Source of the DNA: Calendula officinalis
Taxonomy: Eukaryota > Streptophyta > Magnoliopsida > Asterales > Asteraceae
Direction of reading: 5' to 3'
NCBI GenBank assembly: GCA_963853835.1
Contig: OY970824.1
Span: 73,542,372 to 73,606,371, forward strand
Length of the DNA stretch: 64,000 nucleotides
Under the pieces are notes generated by a model. The model did not search any database. It had not been told where the DNA came from and worked only from the letters and a program-made list of their open reading frames with translations. The translations under genes and the position numbers were made by a program. Below are positions 39,101 to 50,174 of this stretch, one piece after another (the first letter of the stretch is position 1; each line of letters begins with the position of its first letter).

Positions 39101-41807
39101 ACAAAGGCAAAGGAGATTGAACCCGAATGTCAAAGATGTGGTTAAAAAAGAAGTTCTTAAACTTCTTGATGCGGGACTCATCTACCCTATCTCCGATAGC
39201 CCGTGGGTGAGCCCGGTACAAGTTGTACCGAAAAAAGGGGGTATGACAGTTATCAAAAATGAGAAGGGTGAACTAATCCCTACTCGAACTGTCACGGGTT
39301 GGCGCGTGTGTATTGATTACCGCAAGCTAAATGATGCCACCCGTAAGGATCATTTTCCTTTACCGTTCATTGATCAAATGTTGGAACGACTCGCGGGAAA
39401 CAACTTTTATTGTTTCCTCGATGGCTTTTCCGGCTATTTTCAGATCCCAATCGACCCCCTAGATCAAGAAAAAACCACATTCACGTGCCCCTTTGGTACA
39501 TTTGCTTATAGGAGAATGCCGTTTGGTTTATGCAACGCTCCGGCCACGTTCCAACGTTGCATGACGGCTATTTTCCAAGACATGATAGAGGATTGTATGG
39601 AAGTATTCATGGATGACTTCTCGGTTTTCGGGAACTCATTTACTTCATGTCTAGCAAATCTTGAGAGGATTTTGAGAAGGTGTGAGGAATCCAACTTAGT
39701 GCTTAATTGGGAGAAATGTCACTTCATGGTGCGAGAAGGCATCGTGTTAGGACATAAAATTTCTGAGAAGGGAATTGAGGTAGATAAAGCTAAAATAGAT
39801 GTCATATCTAAGCTACCTCCGCCCTCGAATGTGAAAGCCGTGAGGAGTTTCCTTGGTCATGCGGGTTTTTACCGTCGGTTTATCAAAGATTTTTCTAAAA
39901 TCACCCGACCCATGACCCATTTACTTGAGAAGGATATACCATTCGTTTTCTCAAACGAATGTGTAGAATCCTTTGATTTGTTAAAGGAAAAACTTACCGA
40001 GGCTCCGATCATGGTTTCTCCCGATTGGGAATTACCATTTGAGTTGATGTGCGATGCGAGTGATTATGCACTCGGTGCGGTGTTGGGGCAAAGAAAGAAC
40101 AATCACTTTCAACCAATCTATTATGCTAGCCGAACACTCAATGGTGCTCAAGTGAACTATACAACCACCGAAAAAGAATTACTTGCGGTTGTGTTCGCTT
40201 TTGACAAATTTCGACCCTACCTTGTGTTGTCGAAAACCATTGTGTACACCGATCATTCCGCATTGAAACATCTCTTTGCTAAGCAAGACGCCAAACCTCG
40301 ACTCATACGTTGGATTCTCCTCTTGCAAGAATTCGACATTGAGATCAAGGATAAAAAGGGGGCGGAAAACCTTGCAGCAGATCATTTATCCCGCCTCGAA
40401 AATCCATATTTGGAGGAATGTGATGAAAATGGGATAAATGATAAATTTCCCGATGAATTCCTTGAAGTAGTCAACGCTTTACAAGTGTCTGATGACCCGT
40501 GGTTCGCCGACATGGCAAATTATTTGGCGGCGGGTATCCTTGTAAAGGGTTTGACTCATCAACAAAAAGGGAAATTTTTCTCCGATCTTAAGTACTATTA
40601 TTGGGAGAATCCTTACTTATTCCGGGTCGGGCCTGATTTTGTTCATAGGCGATGTGTGCACGGTGAGGAAGCTTATGTCATTCTCAACGAATGTCATAAG
40701 GGACCCACCGGGGGCCACTTCGGACCTAACCTCACCGCCCGGAAAGTATTAGATGCGGGATTTTATTGGCCAACGATTTTTAAAGACTCATATAAATTGG
40801 TCAAGGCTTGTGATGCTTGCCAAAGAACGGGTAGCATCTCAAAACGAGACGAAATGCCTCAACATAGCATTCAAGTTTGTGAGGTGTTCGATGTTTGGGG
40901 CATTGATTTCATGGGCCCATTCCCGAGCTCCCATGGTAATAAGTACATTCTTGTAGCCGTCGACTACGTCTCCAAATGGGCCGAGGCAAAAGCATTACCA
41001 ACAAATGATGCCCGGGTCGTAGTCAAATTCGTTCAAGCTCTCTTTTGTAGGTTCGGATGTCCTCGTGCTCTCATTAGTGATCGGGGCACTCATTTTGCCA
41101 ATCACCTAATGGAGAAAACTTTGCAAAGATATGGTGTCCATCACCGTTTTTCAACTTCTTATCATCCACAAACAAGTGGACAAGTTGAAAACACTAATCG
41201 AGCACTTAAGAGGATCCTTGAGAAAACCATTGATCGAAATCCAAAAATTTGGTCTCAAAAGTTAGATGATGCTCTTTGGGCATTCCGAACCGCGTTTAAA
41301 ACGCCTACCGGTTACACCCCGTACCGTATGGTTTACGGGAAAGCATGTCACATTCCGATCGAAATTGAACACAAAGCCTTTTGGGCTCTTCAAGAATGTA
41401 ACATGGATGTAATCATGGCGGGTCACAACCGCAAATTCCAATTAAATGTTCTTACCGAAGAAAGATCTCATGCCTACGAGAATTCTCGAATTTACAAAGA
41501 AAATACAAAACGTTGGCATGACAATAAATTGAAAACCTTCAAATGTTTCAAACCGGGAGATAAAGTCCTAATTTATCAATCTCGTTATAAGTTTTCTCCC
41601 GGAAAGCTTAAATCCAAATGGGCCGGTCCTTACACCGTTGTCCAACAAAAACCTTCCGGGTATGTGGAGCTCATTTGTGATAGTGGCCGTTTTAGCATAA
41701 ACGGTCACCGTTTGAAACTTTATCATGAAGGGAATGGTAATTTTGAGAAGGAGAAATTGGAGGAAGAGGAGGTGATTCATTTCATCTCGGTTGGTGCTCG
41801 TAAGTGA
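36165..41807 (+). CDS. Athila-like gag-pol polyprotein
   Basis: One open frame of 1880 residues from the first ATG at 36165; an upstream TTG extension has no support. Gag spans about residues 170-280 (Retrotrans_gag pattern with a WEELRSRFIHRYFPP block). A knuckle-like CEKCGGPHLAKEC lies near 360. The aspartic protease motif DLGAS is near 700. Reverse transcriptase spans about 1000-1170, with VCIDYRKLND near 1046 and the catalytic FMDD near 1148. RNase H begins near 1295 (CDASDYALG). Integrase has the His-His-Cys-Cys zinc region (about 1508-1550, ending CDACQRTG) and the Asp (GIDFMG), Asp (SDRGTHF) and Glu (GQVENTNRA) triad. No chromodomain follows, as expected for Athila. No stop or frameshift was seen. 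Confidence 0.95.
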   Translation: MSNKNTLRGKKAKADQPSPSSDPEKLFRRRQRIQLEARYNASIKKAQNIGEPSLENQNPLFEVQVQSSENQEQTPVNLEPIVNQEPILDNQMGDQDPPPERPMWQTRQNAPVDAIPAIRLPEINGINFEIKSQFLSMVRDLGYDGRLTNDPNHHIECFNDICQLFRIPNVSQDAIRLRLFPFSLIGEAKIWVKSLEPNSISTWEELRSRFIHRYFPPAKADKLKTDIMAFQQEAGETLTEAWERFKGMLRRCPNHGFEKSDIVHLFYRGLSNNARSTLDSSSGGIFMYKTPTEGYQLLEDMAMHNAEWATDRRAGKQTGSLNAVDDRQHDEVAAIKNNQVMLERKLDKITSSLHAIQVGCEKCGGPHLAKECQQHQPMMTEEEVNYLNQGYGQNYQRGNQGYNNNRGYNNNNSNFPPRPSHPPGFPQNNQPNYPPRNNSNTPGSSSKPEEHMSLESMFGQFMASQAKTNEETKQDSKEMKQCIRNQQATIQNLERDIGRIAQALTERPQGNLPPSTQANPKGEFNSRDVKAITTRSGKEVSSPMVKITTNNSSEHVLVEEGTPMNEEEVLVEKIIEKDEPKKNESKKEATTNSYLPKVPFPQRLRKEKLKEKYGKFVEMIKQVRINVPLVDMLAGMPNYGKFIKDLVSNKVQMEEASSAVLSEECSAIIESKMPPKLEDPGSFIIPCLFNNLPVCNGLADLGASISLMPLSIATKIGLTDFKPTRMILRLANLSYTYPIGIAENVPVRVDKFVFPVDFVVLEMDVDPKVPLILGRPFLNTADAMFHVSKKQLSLGIDDDRVTFSIEKAMKHTSKSDDSCYFIDVIDSCIDEEVTSFLDLDCNDVTTKGDFTIDSDETIRDLQEFEDLLHVHGEESEVGDVVFEKIDPKDNLRIKTSLEEPPTLELKTLPNHLEYAFLEGDSSLPVIISSKLSSTEKADLIKILKTHRQAIAWKTADIPGINPAYCTHKILMEENFKPSVQRQRRLNPNVKDVVKKEVLKLLDAGLIYPISDSPWVSPVQVVPKKGGMTVIKNEKGELIPTRTVTGWRVCIDYRKLNDATRKDHFPLPFIDQMLERLAGNNFYCFLDGFSGYFQIPIDPLDQEKTTFTCPFGTFAYRRMPFGLCNAPATFQRCMTAIFQDMIEDCMEVFMDDFSVFGNSFTSCLANLERILRRCEESNLVLNWEKCHFMVREGIVLGHKISEKGIEVDKAKIDVISKLPPPSNVKAVRSFLGHAGFYRRFIKDFSKITRPMTHLLEKDIPFVFSNECVESFDLLKEKLTEAPIMVSPDWELPFELMCDASDYALGAVLGQRKNNHFQPIYYASRTLNGAQVNYTTTEKELLAVVFAFDKFRPYLVLSKTIVYTDHSALKHLFAKQDAKPRLIRWILLLQEFDIEIKDKKGAENLAADHLSRLENPYLEECDENGINDKFPDEFLEVVNALQVSDDPWFADMANYLAAGILVKGLTHQQKGKFFSDLKYYYWENPYLFRVGPDFVHRRCVHGEEAYVILNECHKGPTGGHFGPNLTARKVLDAGFYWPTIFKDSYKLVKACDACQRTGSISKRDEMPQHSIQVCEVFDVWGIDFMGPFPSSHGNKYILVAVDYVSKWAEAKALPTNDARVVVKFVQALFCRFGCPRALISDRGTHFANHLMEKTLQRYGVHHRFSTSYHPQTSGQVENTNRALKRILEKTIDRNPKIWSQKLDDALWAFRTAFKTPTGYTPYRMVYGKACHIPIEIEHKAFWALQECNMDVIMAGHNRKFQLNVLTEERSHAYENSRIYKENTKRWHDNKLKTFKCFKPGDKVLIYQSRYKFSPGKLKSKWAGPYTVVQQKPSGYVELICDSGRFSINGHRLKLYHEGNGNFEKEKLEEEEVIHFISVGARK

Positions 41808-42351
41808 CATAAGAGTAGCATCGAGTCAAGCTTTAGACTCAATAATCTTTGAAGCGCTTCTCGGGAGGCAACCCGTGTGTATTGTGGTTAATTCCCTTTC
41901 CGTTCTGCATTTTCGTTTTATTTGTTAGTATCTTATTTTTCTGCTTTATAAATCTTTTGGTGTTTGTAAAAATCTGCTCGTGTAAAAAATTTTCGTAAGT
42001 GTGGGGTTGGAGGAAAGTTCGCGCCGCGAACTTTCTTCCCGATCGCTAAGTCCGTCCAGGGAGTTGGGCTCTTCATCGCTAAGATTTAACGATCAGTTCG
42101 CGATCCGGTTCGCGTTTCGGATTCGGGTCGACCCGGTTCAACCCATTCTGGTCAAGCAAAGTTCCCGATCGGTAACTAGATAGCGACGCGAACTCTGCAT
42201 GCTATATATTCTTCGTTTTTCTTCCAGTTCGCACAATCGTTAACCCTAACACTTCAATCGCGAACGGCAGAGCAGATTTCCCCCATTTTCTACCCGTTTT
42301 CACTCATATTTCTTCCAAAACTTCCGATTTCTTCATCAATTCTTCATCTCC
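41808..42351 (+). other. Spacer and putative env-like leader
   Basis: Non-coding between pol and the env-like ORF. It includes a 23-nt palindrome at 42013-42035 with 11-bp arms GAAAGTTCGCG, and further TTCGCG words to 42120. A TATATATTC at 42203 could serve as an internal promoter. Confidence 0.4.
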
Positions 42352-44581
42352 ATGGGTCCAAGGGTTAGTTCTTCTACTTTTCTTCATAGATTCTTCAATT
42401 ATTTCGGTATAGGTCCGAAATTTTTGACTTGTTCTTGAACTTTTTGAGTTAAATCTTAGCTCTTTATGCTTAATAGTTGATTTGTAGTTGAACCCTAGTT
42501 GAAATCTGCAATCTTTGTGCTTAGTTAGTCAAAACCTCTTAAGATTAGTAGATTTTTAAGACCTACATTGATGAAATTGGGGGAAATGTTTGTGACTTGA
42601 GTTTAATTTCGGATTTTTACAAGCATCTTGGTACGGGTTTAGTTGTTAAACTAGCATATTTTTTTTTTACTTAGTTATATTCCTTTGAATGCAAGTCTAA
42701 CAACTCGGGTTGGATAAAATTGGGCACCAAATGACAAGTCTTTTGTTCAAAGTTATGTTAAGGATGTTACAAAGACACTGTTTTTACAATGTTAATATGT
42801 TTATAGCACTTAGTTTTTTTTTTAAAAAAATCAATTTGAAATAAAATTTAATTAACAATGTCAAATCTTTAATTTTATTTTCAATTTTCTTATTTTTAAA
42901 ACTAAGTGTGGGAAGGGGTAACGTCATTTACATTCATGTTTTACATAATTAGACACCCTACAATTCTTTCATATTTATATTCTTAACATTGTGATTATTG
43001 TCTTTGATGTAGAAACAACAAAAGACAGCTGCCTCCACATCGACCGGTGGCCGCGGGCGCGCACGTGCACGGGCACCTTCACCTATCCCCGAACCCGCAC
43101 TCCTAGAAGATGGGTTCCCTGCCATTCTTAGAGTTAATAGGGAACACATCTTCCTAAACTTTGAGAATGCACCTCGAGAGGGTCTTGCACGAGAAAGTGA
43201 GAGTAGGAAAAATAAACTCTCAAACAAAAAAGTAGTTGTGGGAAGGTGTGTTGACCTGGAATTGTTAGACGCGGTAGGTCGAAGGGCGGATATTGAAAGT
43301 TACCTAGTCCGTTATCATAAGGATCACGATGGCAATGTACGTTTTTTATGTAGGGCGTGGGAGAGAGCTCTCCTCATCAATGAACCAACTTATGATGAGC
43401 TCCTGCTCGAGTTTTATTCTACTATAAAATTCGAACCCCGTGTAGCCATGAAGAACCCCGAAGACCCTTGCATCCAATACCGAGTAGCTAACCAATGGGT
43501 AGAATGTAACCTCATTCAATTTGCTATTAACCTAGGTATTTATACCGTAGAAGAAACCACACCCAGAAGTTTTCATCATTATATGAAGTGGTGTGCGACG
43601 AATGAGGTTAGAAATGTTGACGAATATTGGCGTCAAATCGGGGTTGGTGATTACCGAATGGCTCATACAAAAGAGTCAAGCATTAGAAGCGATACTCATC
43701 GGTTTCTTCATAGAATGATTGCATATACAATCCGCCACCGAAATCAAGGGCCCGAAAAAGTTAACAAATACGATATGTGGTTGCTCCACCAACTCATCGA
43801 CAAGAATGCGATAACGAATATTCCATTCGTGATCGCCAAATTTTTGAGTACACAGGGAAAGGGGCTAAAAGGAAAAAGTCCGATGGGTGCCGGTCACTAT
43901 GTCACTCGTTTGGCACGGGCCGCAACTGCCATTCCTCACAGAGTTTGGGAGAGCATGACATACCGACCGATGGGGTCAATGGACGAGGTATTGTTGTTGG
44001 GTATGCACGTCATTGTGAAATTTGGGGGTGACTATGTTTGGAATGAACATCCCGGTGTGGAACATCCGGGAAGTGGTAGTGAGAGTAGTGAGGATGATGG
44101 TGATGATGATGTAGATATGGACGATGCACCGGGTCCCGAAAGACCAATAGCGGGTCAACACTTTGATCAACCGGGACCAACGGGTCCCCAATTCGGGCAT
44201 TCGGGCGCATCGGGATCCGGTTCGGGTCAATCCTCGTTCGATCCTTACTTCTCGTATAATCAAATGGTCGAGAGGATGGACGCGATGCAAGTCGATGTCG
44301 CCTATGTTCGATCATCAAACGACCATTTGCAATCTAATGTCCAAAATCATATGCAACGGTCGTACTACAATCAGATGCGGGTCGGGCAACAAGTGAGTTG
44401 GCAAACCGATGTTGCCAACTATAATCTATATCCAAATCAATTTCCCCGACCCCCACCCTTTGATCATTCCAACATACCCACGTGGGCACCGAGCTACCCC
44501 GCACCACCGAACTACCCCGATTATGATGCTTGGTACCAAGACTCCAATTCTTGGTACCGCCCGTACCCACCACCGCAATGA
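42352..44581 (+). CDS. Athila env-like / ATHILA ORF-1 family protein, probably spliced
   Basis: The main open frame (43013-44581) has no in-frame ATG near its beginning. It is preceded immediately by TTTGATGTAG, a good splice acceptor. Upstream, an ATG at 42352 starts a 12-base exon ending at 42363 before GTTAGT, a good donor. The two parts are in phase, giving 526 residues with a 649-nt intron. The central domain, with GNVRFLCRAWERALL, YDELLLEFYSTIKF, HRFLHRMIAYTI and KYDMWLLHQL, fits the plant ATHILA ORF-1 family. The C-terminus is acidic, then proline/tyrosine-rich. No clear membrane segment is visible, so a true envelope role is doubtful. BAGY-2 of barley is a known case of a spliced env-like transcript. 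Confidence 0.75.
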
Positions 44582-44598
44582 AGGCGAAGAGGCAGAAA

Positions 44599-44652
<54 letters not shown>

Positions 44653-45452
44653 GTATTATTGTTTTTGTTTGTTTGTTTTTAGGTGTTCGTCGTGATTGCT
44701 GTTTGTTGCGGACTCTTGTAAACTGTTTGTTGCGGACTTCAAAATTTCACCGGGAATGTACACAACACACCCTCAGGTCGTATACTTTCTTATGACCTCG
44801 ATTTCCTAAATTTTGTCAAGTTTATTGCATTGGGGACGATGCAAACACTTAAGTGTGGGAAGGGGGTGTATTTAAAAAGAAATCCACCATTTAAAATTTG
44901 TCAAATCTTCGAAAATAATCATCCGAGTAAGAAAACCGATTTAATGGTTAAAATTTTTTTTTATGACACATCTCGATGCTTTTGAAAATAATTTTGGGAG
45001 ACAAAGTTTAATTTAAATGATAGAATTTTAGCTAGCTTTTATGTTGCAATATTTGTGGCTTTTCATAGATTTAAGAATTTTAGCTCTTTGATTATGGTAA
45101 TTTTAACGTAGAAAATTGGAAATGCCTTGCATAATATATAAGAATCGTCTTTAAGAAAATTAAGGTTAGTTTTACTAGCTCCCAATGACATTAGGTTAAG
45201 ATAAGGGCCTTTAGTTTACGGTGCACATCATTGTGAATAATAAACAAAATTATATTAAAAAGTTATTAATTAAATATTGTGGAAGAACAAACAACCGGAC
45301 GGGTGTCACTCAGACAAGTAAGCCCGAGGGGTCCTTCAAACCTAGCATTCTAAGGTCAACTGATCTGGACATGTTGGTGGAAAGTCTGTTACGCGGGTGG
45401 CATTCGAGCTGAGGTTCTTCCCACCAAACAAATAAATAAATAAAGAAAAATA

Positions 45453-45483
<31 letters not shown>

Positions 45484-45928
45484 GAAAAAAAAAAGAAAGA
45501 AAAAGAAAAAAAAAATAGAAAGAAAGAAAATAAGCAAAAATAAATAAGCTTGAATAAAGCATACATGAATAAAGCGTTTACGCTACCCAATGATATTTAA
45601 ACTAATTTTTCTTATTTTAACCCTACTAATTGGGTAGTTTTCATAAAGATGATATTTGTAGATTATGTAAGAATGAAGAGATTCTAAATTAAAATTGGTA
45701 TAATTAAGGTAGCCAAAAAATTAGTAGGTTTATGAAAAGTTAACTAGTTTGGTACACAAAATTGGATATAAAGTCTAGGTAAAATTTTATTTGCTAAATT
45801 AAGCTAAATTCTGAAATTGGCATTGATTGTGATTGAGATGTTTGTCATATGCATTGGATTGGTGTCTTACTAACAGATTTTTCAGGATGATTTGCTTGAG
45901 GACAAGCAAAGTTTAAGTGTGGGGATTT
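44582..45928 (+). other. 3' non-coding region of the Athila-like element with purine tract
   Basis: It includes A-runs at about 44600-44651 and 45458-45533. A GTGTGGGGATTTT purine tract (about 45916-45928) lies directly before the 3' LTR. The phrase AAGTGTGGGAAGGGG at about 44852 recurs from 42903. Long K-rich or F-rich frames are A-run artefacts. Confidence 0.7.
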
Positions 45929-47270
45929 TGATATTGACGTTTTTAGACACGTTCAAACCCGTCAATATCGTCAATTTTGAGTACGTTTTAGAAGCAAATA
46001 CATGTGATATTACTCAATTATGTGTTTATGTTACATTTCAGGTGATATATCGAAAGAGGTGCCAAAAACGGGCCAAAAGATGAAGAAAAATACAAAATTA
46101 TAAGGCAAAAATAGTTCACGATCGTGAACTGATCGTGAACTATTCACGATCAGTCACCAAAGTCCCTGTATGGTCTTCGCGTTCGTTATCGAGAGTTACC
46201 GATCGTTATGTCATCGAAACAGGAAGTTCACGACGCGAACTATAGTTCGCGCCGTGAACTATGCGCCTCTGATCGTGTTTTATACCAGATCAAAGGGAAA
46301 TGTCAGGCATCTTTGGCTGGAAGTGTGTTTTTGGGCAGTTAAGGACGATTTTGGAAGCAGTTTATCAAGAGATTAGTCAAGTTTATAGCAATCATTGATT
46401 CTCAAACATTTTGGATTAAATCTATGGTTGTAATTCTATACTTTAACTCTTGTTTGTTGATTTCTAGCATGTCTATGTGCTAGTAATCTTTATATTCACT
46501 ATGTTTGGATAATTCTAGGGTTAAGTATGGTTTAATTTTAGGGTTTGTTTGTGTTCAAAATAATTGTTGATGTTTAATTACTCTTCTTGGTTTAATTTAT
46601 GAGTTTTCGTTTCTTTATCGTTGGTAATTGATTAAATTAGATATTGACAACATTTGGTTCAATTGATTACTTCCCCAACTTTTCATTATGACCTAGTTGG
46701 TAATTCACTAGAAATAGGGATTAGAGATAAGATTCCAATAAGTTAGATTAAACAAGAAGTTCAACCCTAGTAATGAAAATTCTAGGTTAGAGGTCTTAGT
46801 TAATTCAAGACGGTAATTTCAACAAATAGAAGTGTGATCAGTTATAGCTTTTGAGAGAAGAAATTCCTATTAGTTGTAATTAGTTTATTAAATGGGATTG
46901 AGAGAAATCTAATACCGTGACTTCTAGAACATTAAACTAGCCGGTGCTTAATAACCATACTTAGAACTAGATGAATCCATACATAGTGAATATCCCTTAA
47001 ATCTCATTTCAATTGTTCAAATTTGCATTTCTTGTCATTTCAAATATTAATTACATTTCATATAAATCAAAACATGAACAAAAATCTTTTCTTGATTAAT
47101 TCTTTAACTTTCTTTACTTGGATTACATAAACTGTTCCCTGTGGATTCGATAACCCGAAATACTTACCTAGCCTATATTACCCACGATTAGGTATACTTG
47201 CCTATGAATGTGGTAATCTAGATTAGTGGTATTTAGGAGACATAATTTTATAACTAGATCGAGCACATCA
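45929..47270 (+). repeat. 3' LTR of the Athila-like element
   Basis: Same length (1342 bp) as the 5' LTR and no difference found on line-by-line reading. Confidence 0.95.
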
Positions 47271-49497
47271 GTTGTTACTGTTAATTTTAACAGTGGACGA
47301 AGAAACTGAAGACGTATATGGTCTAGACTGCTTAAGCTCGCGAGGCTTCTTAAGCGTACTAGACTTAGACGAACTCGGCTTCTTAGATGGCATATCTCCT
47401 TTGACTCTATTGGGCTTGGGCTCCTTACTCTGAGGCTCTAATTTTCTAAATGAGACGTTTAAAGGTGGTGAATTAGAGGTTCTTCTTAAAGTAATTGGTA
47501 CTGGATTAACAGGTGCTGGTCCTATTAATGAAGATTTAGAATTTTGAAAAACATTTTTGTCAGTTTTATGTTTTAATTCTGAAATCGTGTCCTCTAATTG
47601 ATGTATCTTTGTTTGAAGATTTTCTTTTTCTTTATCAAATGCTTTATGAGTTTCATCAATTTCAGATTCAAGTTGGACGATTTTCTTTTCTAAAATCAAC
47701 GGTGGAACATAAAGCTTTGGTTCAATTGTTTGTTTTAAAACTTCATTATCAGAAATGGAAAATTCTTCTGGAGTGACAATCGGGAAGTACTCATTGTTTT
47801 CAAATTTTGCTTTATTCTTTTCATATGTATAGTTCAATTCAGAATAGTTAAAGCTGATTTGAGCGTGTTCCTTCTTTTCTCTGTTGAACTTCTCGATTTC
47901 TGCTTCCTCATCCGGCATATGAAGAAAGCTTTGCCATATTCCCAAGTTCATGTAATCGTAATTGTATAGTGTGGGAAGAACATCAGCAGCTTTTTCCAGA
48001 GGACGGGTATTCTCAGCTCCGAGACCCACTTTTGACTTGAAAGATCTGAACTCTTTTGGCTGGTTTAATTTTATCGTTTGTTCAGTGTGACCAGCTTTCA
48101 CAATCGTCTGCTCCAGTTTTGAGATGTGTTCTTCAGCATTTTCTTTCCGGACAGTAAGACTGTGTATAGTTGCTGATTGTTCATCGATTTCCTTTTTAAA
48201 ATCGTTTGTTATATTTTTGATTTGTTCATTCTATTTTTGAATTTCGATGTCAGCCGTCTTCAACTGTTCTTGGTAGTCTTTTATCTTGATGTCTGAGGAC
48301 TTCATCCATGTTTGCTGTCGACTGAGTTGGATAGCTAAGTCATTTATCAGCTGCTTGGAGTCGTCTTTGTCATTTGATACCGTCTTCATCGTTTTTAGGT
48401 TTGATATTTCAAGATTTTTTGTATTAATTATGTGATTTAGACGATTTACTTCACTGGTGTGAGCAGCATGAAATGTTGACAGCTGTTGTTGTAACTCTTG
48501 TGTTTTTTGATTTGAATTATTAATTTGATTTACTTGAGGAACAAGAGTTTCAAGTTGGCGACGAAAGGTTAAATTTTCATCTTTTAATTTTAGGATTTGT
48601 GTATTTGATGCATTCGTTGTATTTATTTGTGTTTGTAGATCATTTTGTAACTCAGTAATTTGAAATTGAAAAACTGATTTTGATGTAGACAACTGATTTT
48701 GTAATTCCTTGTTTACTTGAGTTATTTGAAGAGAAACTTGACTTAATTCACTCAAATCATTTAAGAGTTGACCTTTTTCAGATTCCAAATCAGTTATTTG
48801 TTTTGTCAAATGTGATTTCTCATCAATTTTAGTAAAAAGCTTTTCATTAAACAAGGAATTCTCTGATTCATCAGTGTTTGAATCAGATAATAAAGAGTCA
48901 AAGGAGAAAGAGAGTACCTCATTTTCATCATCTTTTGGAATGCCTAACACAGTTGTAGCCTCAGTTGGTATTGCCATGAATGCCAGGTTGGCAATGCACT
49001 GTTTATCCTCCTGGGCATTCGACCCGGCAGACAATGTTTCTTTGGTAGTCATGTTAAGAACAATTCACGGGAATTTTTGATTGAAACGGGGTAAAGAAAA
49101 TTTTAAGAATGAGAAGGTTCTGGAATAGAATATGTGATGTAGACCGTGGATTGGTCTTCAAAAATTCAAAATTACCAAAATCTTAAACTGGTTATTCCAG
49201 ATGATAAAGTACACTTTAAATGTGCCTAAGATTTTCGAATTAGGGAAAAACGACGATCGGGTTAGAAACTGGGGCTAAACGAAGTTTGGAAATTGACCGA
49301 GAAATCACAAAAACGCAAATTAAGCGATCGAAACAAGCGTTTTTGGGCCGGCAAGTTGGGTAAACCGCCTACGGCCGTTTATCACGTCGTAGCCTTCGTC
49401 TTTAGCTTCGATTTGGTTACTCGTGGGCTCGAAACGGACACACGAGCTGAAAGTTATGACCGTTACAGTACAGCCCCTTTTGTCACGCGAGTGTAGA

Positions 49498-49745
49498 AAG
49501 AGTTCGGGCCGAAGTTGTGTAGAAGTTCGGGCCGAAGTTGTGTAGAAGTTCGGGCCGAAGTTGTGTAGAAGTTCGGGCCGAAGTTGTGTAGAAGTTCGGG
49601 CCGAAGTTCGGGGTGAAGTTCGGGCCGAAGTTCGGGGTGAAGTTCGGGCCGAAGTTCGGGGTGAAGTTCGGGGTGAAGTTCGGGCCGAAGTTCGGGGTGA
49701 AGTTCGGGCCGAACTTCGGGGTGAAGTTCGGGCCGAACTTGTTAA
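49498..49745. repeat. 12-bp minisatellite in the outer element's 5' leader
   Basis: About 20 units of 12 bp built from GAAGTTCGGGCC, GAAGTTCGGGGT and GAAGTTGTGTAG. The order starts with the GTGTAG type and moves to alternating GGCC/GGGT types. The RAEVRGEV-like frame is a by-product. Confidence 0.9.
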
Positions 49746-50174
49746 CAGTTTCTTGCGCAGAACAGCTACGAACAGCCTTAAAAACCCACTAATTTGATCC
49801 TAAAATGCTCGTTTCTAACCCAAATTCTTTGATTGAAATCACAAACTGACCCAAATACTATTTCCTTCAATCCATTACTACTATATTACTCAAAAACAAC
49901 CTAGATCTATCTGAAAATTTGAATTTAGAGGGTTTTTGAAACTTTAATGGTTTTTCTTAAAAATCTTAATTCTTCATCAGTATGGATTAGATTCGATCCT
50001 AGCTTGATTCTAAGCTTAATATAACAATAAAAGGAAGCTATTCAATCCATAATAACAAGAAATAGTACCTTAAATCTGATTTTTGATCTTAAACCCATTT
50101 TTCTTCAAAAACCCACTGATTCTTCTGATTTTAACACCAATTGATGGATTTGGATCGTTTTCAAGATGAAATTA

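Larger units (their letters stand above)
34643..47270 (+). mobile_element. Complete Athila-like Ty3/Gypsy retrotransposon
   Basis: 12,628 bp, with 1342 bp LTRs (34643-35984 and 45929-47270) that look identical on reading. GTTGT flanks both sides (34638-34642 and 47271-47275). It has a primer site matching tRNA-Asp, an uninterrupted gag-pol frame, an env-like ORF and a terminal purine tract. Order LTR, gag, PR, RT, RNase H, INT, env-like, LTR fits the Athila lineage. It landed in the coding frame of the outer element. Identical LTRs and an open polyprotein imply a very recent insertion and possible autonomy. Confidence 0.95.
34020..49052 (-). pseudogene. gag-like coiled-coil ORF of the outer element, split by insertion and one stop
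   Basis: The frame starts with ATG at 49052 and runs to 47271, where the Athila-like element interrupts it. It resumes in the same register at 34637 and stops at 34020 (TAA). Ignoring the insertion, it has about 800 codons. One in-frame TAG at 48233-48231 breaks it; a single CAG-to-TAG change would explain this. Residues about 90-330 and 430-490 are glutamine-, asparagine- and lysine-rich coiled coil. Later parts are serine/lysine-rich and basic. A Cys-rich stretch (SCKTCFPQSCKT) exists, but no standard CCHC knuckle. It is probably a structural Gag derivative of a Copia-type element; there are no pol domains. Function inferred from position next to the primer site. Confidence 0.65.

Noticed and set aside
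45310..45590. Minus-strand frames rich in Phe
   Set aside because: They are translations of A-runs in the Athila-like element's 3' non-coding region.
49561..49797. 78-codon Arg/Val/Glu repeat frame
   Set aside because: By-product of a 12-bp minisatellite (a multiple of three keeps the frame open).
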